Source: Planctomycetales bacterium
GTDB lineage: Bacteria > Planctomycetota > Planctomycetia > Isosphaerales > Isosphaeraceae
DNA: 64,000 bases
NCBI GenBank assembly: GCA_027451885.1
Contig: DAIDHX010000018.1
Coordinates: forward strand, 33,768 to 97,767
Reading direction: 5' to 3'
A program made the translations under genes and the position numbers. Below the pieces are notes generated by a model. The model was not told the DNA's origin. It searched no databases and was given only the letters and a program-made list of their open reading frames with translations. This document shows positions 1 through 8,900 of the stretch, piece by piece. Position 1 is the stretch's first letter. Each line of letters starts with the position of its first letter.

Positions 1-2
1 GT

Positions 3-155
3 TCGGGGTCGAACGTGCGCGGCAGCAAACTCGGATTGCCCCATTTGAAAGGTCGTGGTAAAGAACTCCCGCCCGAGCGCTCCCGGCCGGCATCGGCCAG
101 GGGGCGCTGCATGGACGCGGCTCGGGCCCCTCGAGGCGACGGCTCTCGATCATGA
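3..155 (+). CDS. possible 3' end of an upstream gene (partial)
   Basis: Frame 3 is open from the left edge to a TGA at 153-155 that overlaps the ATG of the ABC transporter (ATGA at 152-155), the usual spacing of coupled genes. The roughly 50 residues read are rich in Arg, Gly, Ser and Pro and match no family I recognise. A competing frame starting at base 2 also reads openly for 19 codons and stops at 58-60, so the true end of the upstream gene could be there. Codon bias is only moderate. The call rests mainly on the stop/start overlap. Confidence 0.3.
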   Translation, partial: SGSNVRGSKLGLPHLKGRGKELPPERSRPASARGRCMDAARAPRGDGSRS

Positions 156-2512
156 AGAATTTCGTGCGCCTGGTCCGGTTCGCCTGGCCCTACAAAACAC
201 GGTTCGCCCTCTCGGTCGGCTGCGCGGCCATGGTCGCGCTCCTCTTCTTTACCGAGCTGGGCGCGGTTTATCCGCTTCTGCATATCCTCTTCGACAGCCA
301 GAATCCCCGGGCCTGGATCAACCAGCGGATCGAAAAATCCGACGAATCGATCCGCATCCTCGAGGCCCGCAAGGCTGAGGCCCAGGCCGTGATCAGCGCA
401 GGGCGCGGAGCCGACGCCGATCGCAAGGCGCTCGAAGCCCGCTATCAGACCGTGCACGGCCAGCTTGAAGAACTCGAGAAAGGCCTCCGCGGCTGGGAAG
501 CGCGCATTGGATTCTCCGCGCTCCACGACGCCCGCACCGCCCCCAGCGAAACGGAGCTCGAGGGCCTGGAACGCCTCCGCGGCGAGCACAGGCTCGCGCT
601 CGCGCGTGTCAAGGAGCTTTCTGACTGCGGAGCGCTGCTCAAGCAGGGGGAAATTCCCAGCCTTGAACGCAGGCCGCTCGACCTTGACGGCGACATCAAA
701 CACGAACTCAAGTGGAAGTGGCGGTACCAGCTTGCCAAGCCGTACATCGACCGGTATCTCCCCGGCGACCCGTTCACCACGCTGGTGCTTCTGCTCGGCC
801 TGGTGATGGTCGGCGTGGCGATCAAGGGGTGCTTTGTCTTCTTTCAGGAGACGCTGGTCGCCGACGTGATGCAGCTCACCCTGTTCGATATCCGCAACCG
901 CTTTTTCCGCCGCACGATCAACCTGGATCTCGCCAGCTTTTCGAGCCAGGGCTCGTCGGAGCTGCTCGCCCGCTTCACGAACGACATGGAATCGTTCGGC
1001 CAGGGCCTGAGCACGCTCATGAGCAAGCTGGTCCGCGAGCCCATGCGGGTGACGGTGTGCCTCTGTGGCGCACTCTGGTTTAACTGGCGGTTGACGTGCC
1101 TGACGCTCGTGCTGGTGCCGATCTCGGCCACCGCGACCTATCGCGTGGGCAAGGTCATGAAGCGTGCGGTCAGGCGCTCGCTCGAGAGCATGTCGTCGAT
1201 CTACAAGATCCTCCAGGAAACGTTCCAGGGCATGAAGGTCGTCAAGTCGTTCGCCATGGAACGGGTTGAGCGCCGGCGGTTCTTCCGCGAGACCAAGAAC
1301 CTCTACAAGAAGAGCGTCAAGGTCGCGATGATCGACGCGACCTCCGACCCCGTGCTGGAGCTGCTGTCGCTGACGACGGTGGCGATTGCGCTTCTGGCCG
1401 GGTCGTACCTGGTGCTCAACCGCACGATCTACCTGAACCTGGGCTTTGCGCAGCTCCAGCTTGCCTCGAGCCCGATGGTCATCCAGGACCTGCTCACGCT
1501 TTACGCCATGCTGGGCGCTGTGTCGGACCCGATCCGCAAGCTGGCGAACGTGCATTCGAAGATTCAGCGTGCGAGTGCGGCGGCGGACCGGATCTGCGGG
1601 CTGATGGATCGACGGCCGATCATCCACGACCGCGCGACCGCCCAGCCCGCGCCCCGGCATCGCGACCGGATCGAGCTCGACGACGTGGTCTTTGGCTACA
1701 ACCCCGCCGAACCCGTGCTCAAGGGCATCAGCCTGACGGTCGACCATGGTGAGACGATCGCACTTGTGGGCCCCAACGGCTGCGGCAAGACGACGCTCAT
1801 GAACCTGCTGCCGCGATTCTGGGACGTGAACTCAGGCGCGATCAGGATCGACGGTCAGGACATCCGCGAGCTGCAAATCCGCACCCTCAGGCGCCAGATT
1901 GGAATCGTGCTCCAGGAAACGATCCTGTTCCAGGACACCATCGCGGCGAACATCGCCTACGGCAACCCGGGCGCGAGCCGCAAGGCGGTCATCGAAGCGG
2001 CCGAGCGATCCTTCGCCCACGGGTTCATCTCCGCCCTGCCCCAGGGTTACGACACTGTGATCGGCGAGCGCGGGCTGGGGCTCTCCGGCGGCCAGCGGCA
2101 ACGGATCGCGCTCGCCCGGGCCATGCTCTGCGACCCCGCCATCCTGATCCTCGACGAGGCCACAAGCGCAGTCGATATCCAGGACGAAGCCTTGATCCGC
2201 AAGGCCATCGCCGAGTTCGCTCGCGGCCGAACCACGTTCCTTATCTCCCACAACCTCGCGACCATCCAGTCCGTTGATCGCATCGTCCTCATGCGCGACG
2301 GACGCATCGAAGGCATCGGCACCGACCAGGAGCTCAGGCGCACCTCGGCCCTCTACCGCAAGCTAAACCAGATCCACTACCAGAACGCGGATGTTGATTT
2401 GATTCGACCTGCCACCCCCCGATACCAGGTCGATTCCCCCGACCCAAACCGAAATCCAGCCACAGACCGGCATACGCACTTGCCTTCCCATGCGCCTCGA
2501 GCACACAATTGA
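152..2512 (+). CDS. ABC exporter, fused permease/ATPase (MsbA-like) with coiled-coil insertion
   Basis: This 786-aa half-transporter has an ABC exporter membrane domain followed by an ATPase, and would act as an inner-membrane homodimer pumping a lipid or other hydrophobic substrate. The ATPase shows Walker A GPNGCGKTT near residue 540, signature LSGGQRQR near 645, Walker B ILILDEATS near 665 and the switch His in ISHN near 699. TM1 lies at about 17-40 and the next membrane segment at about 208-232; between them is a ~155-residue charged stretch with heptad-like Leu/Ala spacing, so the first external loop carries a coiled-coil insertion that ordinary MsbA lacks. A ~40-residue polar tail follows the ATPase. 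The ATG at 152 overlaps the stop of a possible upstream frame; the ribosome site is weak (GAGGCGA). The substrate cannot be told from sequence. Confidence 0.9.
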   Translation: MKNFVRLVRFAWPYKTRFALSVGCAAMVALLFFTELGAVYPLLHILFDSQNPRAWINQRIEKSDESIRILEARKAEAQAVISAGRGADADRKALEARYQTVHGQLEELEKGLRGWEARIGFSALHDARTAPSETELEGLERLRGEHRLALARVKELSDCGALLKQGEIPSLERRPLDLDGDIKHELKWKWRYQLAKPYIDRYLPGDPFTTLVLLLGLVMVGVAIKGCFVFFQETLVADVMQLTLFDIRNRFFRRTINLDLASFSSQGSSELLARFTNDMESFGQGLSTLMSKLVREPMRVTVCLCGALWFNWRLTCLTLVLVPISATATYRVGKVMKRAVRRSLESMSSIYKILQETFQGMKVVKSFAMERVERRRFFRETKNLYKKSVKVAMIDATSDPVLELLSLTTVAIALLAGSYLVLNRTIYLNLGFAQLQLASSPMVIQDLLTLYAMLGAVSDPIRKLANVHSKIQRASAAADRICGLMDRRPIIHDRATAQPAPRHRDRIELDDVVFGYNPAEPVLKGISLTVDHGETIALVGPNGCGKTTLMNLLPRFWDVNSGAIRIDGQDIRELQIRTLRRQIGIVLQETILFQDTIAANIAYGNPGASRKAVIEAAERSFAHGFISALPQGYDTVIGERGLGLSGGQRQRIALARAMLCDPAILILDEATSAVDIQDEALIRKAIAEFARGRTTFLISHNLATIQSVDRIVLMRDGRIEGIGTDQELRRTSALYRKLNQIHYQNADVDLIRPATPRYQVDSPDPNRNPATDRHTHLPSHAPRAHN

Positions 2513-2822
2513 AGATGTACCCTCGTGAAACTCCGCAACCGGTTCAGCCGTCCTTGATCGCAGGTCGCGACGTCGCGCACCAAACTTTTTGAGCCAGCCA
2601 TGGTTGCACGCTCGCGCCCTGGTTGAAATGATCTTGATTTTTTTGGGACGAAGGCCCGTCACGCGGAGACGTTCCGTTCGTACTTTGGGTGATATTCCGC
2701 ATTCCAAGATGCATTCACCCACGAAAGCCGGCTTGGTGTTTTGGTTAGCGTCAAGTTTTTGATTGCCTGACATTTGGGTTCAAGAAGCACCCGCGGTTTG
2801 TTTGAAAATCAGGGAGAAGTCC
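2513..2822 (+). other. intergenic stretch, no gene recognised
   Basis: These 310 bases between the ABC transporter and the DUF1549 gene are visibly less GC-rich than the flanking genes, with several T runs (for example around 2634-2642 and 2755-2760). They probably hold the promoter of the downstream two-gene operon, but no convincing -35/-10 pair with good spacing could be picked out. A short palindrome GCGACGTCGC near 2566 is followed by a T5 run and could be a weak terminator for the transporter gene. Confidence 0.5.
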
Positions 2823-4481
2823 ATGACGCAACGATGGGCTTGCTGGTCAGGGGGCGTACGTGGCGGGCGAGTTCTGGGGTTTGCGATTGGGCTGGCGTTG
2901 TTGCCGTGCCTGGTGCTGGTGTTGCCGGCTCGGGCGGGCGACGACACCAGGAGCGCCCAGGATTCGGTTCGTACACCGACGTCACTCCCTTACATTGATG
3001 AGATGATCGAGGCGGGCTGGAAGAAGGCCAAGGTTGTTCCGGCCAGGATTTGCAGCGACGACGAGTTCCTCCGCCGGGCGTATCTCGACCTGCTTGGTCG
3101 AATCCCGACGGTTGAAGAGGCGCGTGGGTTTCTCGCGACCAAGGCGCCTGACAAGCGGCCGAAGCTGGTGGACTACCTGCTCAACCATCCTGATTTCTCC
3201 AAGGATTTCGCCACGCAGTGGACCATTCTTCTGATCGGCCGGGGCCGCCAGGACCGGATGGTCGACCGGACTGCGCTCACGGGTTGGCTGCGCAAGCAGT
3301 TCAATGCGAACCGGCCCTGGAACGAGGTCGTACAGGATCTTGTGGGGGCGAGCGGTTCGAACAAGGAAAACGGCGCGGTCAATTACATCCTGGCCCACAT
3401 GGACGGCGACGCAGTGCCGCTGACGTCGCGAACGACGCGGCTGTTCCTGGGGCAGCAGATCCAGTGCACTCAGTGCCACAACCATCCCACGAACGAGTGG
3501 AAGCAAGACGATTTCTGGGGTATTAACGCGTTTTTCAAGGGGCTCAAGACCGAGGACGTGACCAAGGCGAACGCGACGGGTCTTGAAGCGTATGACCACA
3601 CCGAGCTGCACGACGAGCCCACCGAGGAATTCTCCCGCTTCGAGCGTAGAAACGGCCTCATGGGCGTGGCGTTCCCGAAGTTTCTGGACGGCCGCAAGAT
3701 CAGCCAGGGGACCGACGTCGTGCGCCGGACCGAACTGGCGAAGCTGATCGCCGATCCCAAGAACGACTCGATGGCGAAGGCGTTCGTGAATCGGATGTGG
3801 GGCCATTTCCTGGGCCGGGGGTTTGTGAACCCGGTTGACGACTTCGGCCCGCACAACCCCCCTTCGCATCCCGAGCTGCTCGATCGGCTCGCCGAGGACT
3901 TCCAGAAGAGCAACTTCGACGTCAAGGCGCTCTGCCGCTGGATCACCTCGAGCAAGACGTACCAGTTAAGCGACCTGCGCACCAAGGCCAACGAGAAGGA
4001 CGAGGGCCTGTTCAACGTGATGCAGCTCAAGCCGATGTCGCCGGAACAGCTTTTCGATTCGTTGATCACGGCGACCACCTCGCACCGTTCGGGGGTGCGT
4101 GAGCAGGATCAGCGGCGGCGCGACGATTGGCTGCGACAGTTTCTGTTCGCGTTCGCCAACGATGAGGGGGAGGAAACCACAAACTTCCAGGGCACGATTC
4201 CCCAGGCCCTCATGATGATGAACGGCGAACTGATGAAAACCGCGCTCTCCGGGAAACCGGGCAGCTTTCTGGCAGATGTACTGGCAAGCGCAAGGCGGTC
4301 ACGCGCGCCGGTGAACTACATGGTCGACTCGATTTATCTGGCGTCGCTTTCGCGTTATCCAACCGCGAGGGAACGGCAGTTCGCGCATCACTTCCTGGAG
4401 ACCAATCCGGATTCCCTGCAAGTGTTGCAGGACCTTTTCTGGGCGTTGCTGAACTCGAACGAATTCATCCTGGTGCACTGA
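2823..4481 (+). CDS. DUF1549/DUF1553 exported protein
   Basis: This 552-aa protein combines DUF1549 (N-terminal half) and DUF1553 (C-terminal half), a pair almost diagnostic of Planctomycetota and related phyla; the biochemical role is not established. An ATG at 2823 behind a GGGAGAAG ribosome site gives a classical Sec signal peptide (hydrophobic core FAIGLALLPCLVLVL, Ala-x-Ala end). A frame extension to a TTG at 2763 is possible but has no such site. A CTQCHNH motif at residues 215-221 resembles a haem c site, and the family motif near WGHFLGRGFVNPVDDFG is present. The next gene, a DUF1501 protein, follows after 72 bases, the usual partner, so the two probably form an operon ended by the terminator at 5874. 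It is likely periplasmic. Confidence 0.85.
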   Translation: MTQRWACWSGGVRGGRVLGFAIGLALLPCLVLVLPARAGDDTRSAQDSVRTPTSLPYIDEMIEAGWKKAKVVPARICSDDEFLRRAYLDLLGRIPTVEEARGFLATKAPDKRPKLVDYLLNHPDFSKDFATQWTILLIGRGRQDRMVDRTALTGWLRKQFNANRPWNEVVQDLVGASGSNKENGAVNYILAHMDGDAVPLTSRTTRLFLGQQIQCTQCHNHPTNEWKQDDFWGINAFFKGLKTEDVTKANATGLEAYDHTELHDEPTEEFSRFERRNGLMGVAFPKFLDGRKISQGTDVVRRTELAKLIADPKNDSMAKAFVNRMWGHFLGRGFVNPVDDFGPHNPPSHPELLDRLAEDFQKSNFDVKALCRWITSSKTYQLSDLRTKANEKDEGLFNVMQLKPMSPEQLFDSLITATTSHRSGVREQDQRRRDDWLRQFLFAFANDEGEETTNFQGTIPQALMMMNGELMKTALSGKPGSFLADVLASARRSRAPVNYMVDSIYLASLSRYPTARERQFAHHFLETNPDSLQVLQDLFWALLNSNEFILVH

Positions 4482-4553
4482 ACCAACACCGCGTCAGACC
4501 TGGCCCGGTCCTGTGCCGGGGCGATCTGGAGCGTCTTCAAGGAGATCGTGGTC

Positions 4554-5837
4554 ATGTGGGAAAACGCGCTTGCAAGCGGGATGACGCGGCGGCACTGGCT
4601 GGGGCACCTGGCCGCCACCACGCTGGGGATTCCGGCGATTCAGTTCTTTTCGTCGCTTGAGGCCAACGCCGCGGCGCTCAAGAAGACGAACCGAAGCTGC
4701 ATCGTGCTCTGGATGGGAGGCGGGCCAAGCCATCTGGACATCTGGGATCTGAAGCCGGATAGCGAAAAGAACGGCGGACCGTTCAAGCCGATCGACACCT
4801 CGGCCTCTGGGGTAAAGATCAGCGAGCACATGCCGCTGACCGCCAAGCAGATGAATCACCTGAGCATCATCCGCTCGCTCGATTCGAAGGAGGGCAACCA
4901 CGATCGCGGCCGGTATGTCATGCACACCGGCTATCCGCCCAATCCCACGGTCGTGCACGCGGGCTTCGGCTCGGTCTGCGCGCTTGAGCTGGGCGAGAAG
5001 CTCGAGAACTTCGACCTGCCGCACTGCATTTCGATCAACTCACCCGGCGTGGGCGCGGGGTTCCTGGGGATGTCGTACGCGCCGTTCGTGGTTCAGAACC
5101 CGAACGCACCGATCGCGAATCTCCAGCCCCCTGGCGACGTCAACTGGCAGCGGATGCAGCGGCGGCTGAAGATGCTCACCACGGTTGAGGATCAGTTCAT
5201 CGCCCAGCGCAAGGTGCAATCGGCGTCGGATCACAAGGCGATCTACGCCAAGACGCTGCGGATGATGAACTCGAAGTACCAGGACGCCTTCAATCTGAAG
5301 GGCGAGCCCGACACGGTGCGCGACGCCTACGGCCGCGGCTCGTTCGGGTCGGGCTGCCTCATGGCCCGGCGGCTGGTTGAGCAGGGCGTGACCTACGTCG
5401 AGGTTTCGCTCGACGGTTGGGACACGCACACGAACAACTTCGACGCGTTGTCGCGGCGGCTGTTGCCCGAGCTCGACAAGGGCATGTCGTCGCTCGTGGC
5501 GGACCTGGCGAGCCGCGGCCTGCTGGAGACGACGTCGATCGTGTGGATGGGCGAGTTCGGGCGCACCCCGCGGATCAACCAGAACGCCGGCCGCGATCAC
5601 TGGCCGCGGAGCTGGTCGGTCGTGATGGGCGGCGGCGGCATCAAGGGGGGCCAGATCGTGGGCGCCACCGATAAGGACGGCGTTGACGTTGTCGACCGTC
5701 CGGTTGGTGTGATGGACCTGATCGCCACCCTGAGCAAGGGCATGGGCATCAACGTGGCCACGCAGTACACCACGCCCCGCGGCCGGCCGATGAAGCTGGT
5801 TGACGGAGGCGCACCGATCAAGGAGCTTGTCGGCTAG
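4554..5837 (+). CDS. DUF1501 family protein
   Basis: A 427-aa member of the DUF1501 family, related to the alkaline phosphatase/sulfatase fold, found beside DUF1549/DUF1553 genes in planctomycetes. The N-terminus TRRHWLGHLAATTLG looks like a Tat signal with a twin arginine, so export in a folded state is likely. Family motifs seen are LWMGGGPSHLDIWDLKP near residue 50, GWDTHTNNF near residue 288, and EFGRTPRIN followed by GRDHWPRSW. The ATG at 4554 lies 9 bases after GGAG; a GTG at 4548 is too close to that site. The enzymatic activity is unknown. It is the last gene before a strong hairpin terminator. Confidence 0.88.
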   Translation: MWENALASGMTRRHWLGHLAATTLGIPAIQFFSSLEANAAALKKTNRSCIVLWMGGGPSHLDIWDLKPDSEKNGGPFKPIDTSASGVKISEHMPLTAKQMNHLSIIRSLDSKEGNHDRGRYVMHTGYPPNPTVVHAGFGSVCALELGEKLENFDLPHCISINSPGVGAGFLGMSYAPFVVQNPNAPIANLQPPGDVNWQRMQRRLKMLTTVEDQFIAQRKVQSASDHKAIYAKTLRMMNSKYQDAFNLKGEPDTVRDAYGRGSFGSGCLMARRLVEQGVTYVEVSLDGWDTHTNNFDALSRRLLPELDKGMSSLVADLASRGLLETTSIVWMGEFGRTPRINQNAGRDHWPRSWSVVMGGGGIKGGQIVGATDKDGVDVVDRPVGVMDLIATLSKGMGINVATQYTTPRGRPMKLVDGGAPIKELVG

Positions 5838-5873
5838 GCCAGCCGCCAGGCGCATCCTTGCCAATCTCTCCCG

Positions 5874-5904
5874 AACGCCCGGGCTCCGGTGGTCCGGGCG
5901 TTTT
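5874..5904 (+). terminator. Rho-independent terminator after the DUF1501 gene
   Basis: A 9-bp perfect stem (AACGCCCGG at 5874-5882 with CCGGGCGTT at 5894-5902), an 11-base loop and a TTTT at 5901-5904. It sits in the gap between two convergent operons. Read on the minus strand the T run is poor, so it serves mainly the plus-strand operon. Confidence 0.8.
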
Positions 5905-5953
5905 CATGTCCCTGCCTGATGCTTCGTGACACCTTCGGGCGCTGCCATGCCAG

Positions 5954-8900
5954 CTACGCACCCCGGGCGATGGCGATAAACGTCCAGACGCAGGCAGCGG
6001 TGAGAACCAGCGGGCCGCCCGCCCAGCCGACGAGCAAAAGCGCAGCGGCAAGCCCTGCACGCAGGCGGCTCCTGCGCCTGGTGGGCGTCCCCAGCACAAC
6101 CACGGCAATGAGCAATGTGATTATACATGTGAGCATAAACAGATCTTTGGCATCGTTTGGACTGGCGGCCACAAGCTCGATCACCGGGGATACCGCCGTC
6201 GATTGCGGCAGGCCGGGGATCGACCCGACCAGGTAGAGGGCGTTTCCAAGCTCGGGGATCCGCTCGGCGGGGCTCGATTCGCTCGCTCCTGTACGCGGCT
6301 GCGCCTGGGATTGCGGGTTCTCCAGGCCCAGATAAGTGCGTGCGGCGGCGAGGTCGGCCTCGAGCCCCAGGCCGCGCGTGAGCTCTGCCCATTCCACACG
6401 TGCAAGCGCAACCATCTCAGCGTCCTTGAGTGCACTTTGCGCCCGGGCCGAGCCTGCAACCAGCCGATCCCGCAGAGCGCTCCGGTCCGCGTCTCGCAGA
6501 ATGAGCTCGTGGTTGACGAGGTAGGAGGTCAGGCGTTCGTGGTCGCGACTGCTGGAACGGTCGATTCTGGGAAGAAAATCGCGGGTGGCGAGAGCTTGAG
6601 CATCGGCACGGGCGAGATCGTAGCGCGCGGCGGAGACGGCTTCAAGGCTGCCTGCAACGGGAGCCGCGGCGAGAGATCTGGGGGCGTGAATGGCGATGAC
6701 GGCGGGCGTGGATGCGCCACTGGCTTCTGGGAATCGCACCGTCACGCGCTTGCCGCGTGAGCTTCCCTGCGGCGGAGGGGCGGACCAGAGCAGGCCCACT
6801 CGCGACGCCCGGGCGGGGTTGACCGGCACCGACCAGAGCTCACGCGCTGACCGCAGAGGCGTGGCGGGCGCGCCGTCGACGCTCGCCCACAGGAGTGTGG
6901 CGGATTCCGGAAGCAGAAACGCGAACGCACGGGCATCCGGGGAGACGTCGTAAAACACGCGCCCAAGCTGCGACCGGTCCGCGGCGACGACGACAGCCAA
7001 ATCCGCCTGCCTCGCCGTCGCCGACTCCTCGAGCCCCTCGCGGGGAGCGGTTTTCTCCCGCGGCGACTGTACCCGCAAAACCCAGGGCTCATTCACAACG
7101 CGAAAGACTCCCACTCGATTCCCCAGGCGCTGAAACTCCGGCGAGGAGAATCCCTCATTGCGTGCGATCGCCCTGAGACCCACCGAGCTATCGGTCGTAA
7201 GTGCGCGACTGGTCGCGTTCAGGATGCTCACACGTTCGTCAAGATTGCCAAGACCCAACGGAGCGATTTCGGGATGAACGATTTCACGCTCGGCGGGAAG
7301 TGGAATGCTCGAGCGCAGCACAAAGCGCCGAGAGCCCCAAATTGGGCGCTGCGGCGTGATTGTCCAGAAGGCGGATACGCCCCGCGTTTCCCTGGTGATC
7401 TGGAACTCGCCCGCGTCGTGCATCGTCGCTCGCGCAGCCCAGACCGCCGGCAGCCGAAGATGAATCGCACCGAGGGCTCCTCCAACCACGTCGTAGCGAA
7501 GGACAGCGGTCCACTCAGCGGATTCCAGATCAATGGCAAGCTGGCTCTCAATGCTTACATTCGTGCGGGGCGGCAGCGAGTCCCATTCCAGCTCACCCAG
7601 GCGCGCGGAGTCCTCAACGCGGAATGTCATGCGGTGCGTCTGGCCAGGCGTCCCGGCCGAGACATTCGATTCCGACGAGATCAGGAGCAGTCCCGGCCCA
7701 TTGCGAGTCTCGGTTCGCGTGGCGGACGCAAGTGTAAGGAACGCGCCTTCCTGGGGTTCTTCCCAGTTGATCCAGGGAACCGGGCAGGTCCGTCTGCGCG
7801 ATCCCACGGCGAGCGGATTCTCGACAATGGGAATCCAGCCCTTGACGACCAGGTTGCGCTCACCGGAGACGGGAGCGGGACCAAGCTCGACGGCGAGCCG
7901 CTTCTGGTCATCGACCGCCCAGTCTCCCACGCTGCCGCCAGAGACCTCAGTGACCGACATCCCGTCTGGCAGGCGGCCAACGATGCGAGTGGGCCGGCCC
8001 GAGATCTCACCCAGGCTGGCCTCGAGAAGAAGCGAGAGCCGGCCCGGCTCGATCGAAACGGCGAGCGTGGGCTTGATCTTCAACCGGCTACGTGCGGGGG
8101 AGGTCGCCAGCGCGATGGTTGCCCCCTTGGAAAACCGCCCCGCGCCGCAGAATGTCAGCGGAGTGTCGGGCAGCCGATCCCAGGCTGCGACGAAGGTCAG
8201 GTCTGGCACGATTTCGAGGCCGGGCTGGGCCTCGAGCCGTCCGACCCAGTCGCCAGGTCTGCGTGCACCCAGGAGTCCGGAATAGCTATCCCAGGCGACT
8301 GGCTCAAGCCGCGGCAAGCGGCGAGCCGGTTTGCGTGCGGCGTCCGCACGGTGGCAATCGATCTCAATGGCTGCGCCGGCGCGCAGCGGAGGATCAACAT
8401 GCAGGATCCACTCACCTCGCGGGGCGTCTTCCGTGAGGAACAGGTCATGTGCACCAGGCACGCGCACGCTGCGCGCCACAAGCCCAGGCTCGCGGCCGAA
8501 GCGGACAACGGAGATGCCTGCGCCTTCGCGGATGGTGAAGCGTGCGCGAAGCCAGTCGCCGGCCGGCGCGGTCTCCCAGAGCAAGAGCCCTTCGCCGGCG
8601 ATCCGCGGCGAGGACGGCGAAGGCGCTGCGGGACGCGACCAGCGCACGTGGATACGATCCATGGGGCCAAGCCAGCCGCTGATCCGCGACTCGCCCTCGC
8701 GAGCCAGATTTCCTCGGGACGCGATTTCAATCCCCGCCGCCTCGGCCGGATCGGTTTCCAGCACGATGCGTGCCGTCGCCACCGCCCCCACCGGCAGGTT
8801 GAGCTCCTGGCCGTCGCGATCGGATTGCAAGAGCCCCTGCCTGCTCAGCACGAGCCGCCTGCCTCGGCCGGGCGGCAGCGAGACCGAGGCCATACGCCCG

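Noticed and set aside
6334..6400. Frame breaks in the giant minus-strand genes
   Set aside because: The 7 kb frame stays open with consistent codon bias from start to stop, so no frameshift needs to be assumed.
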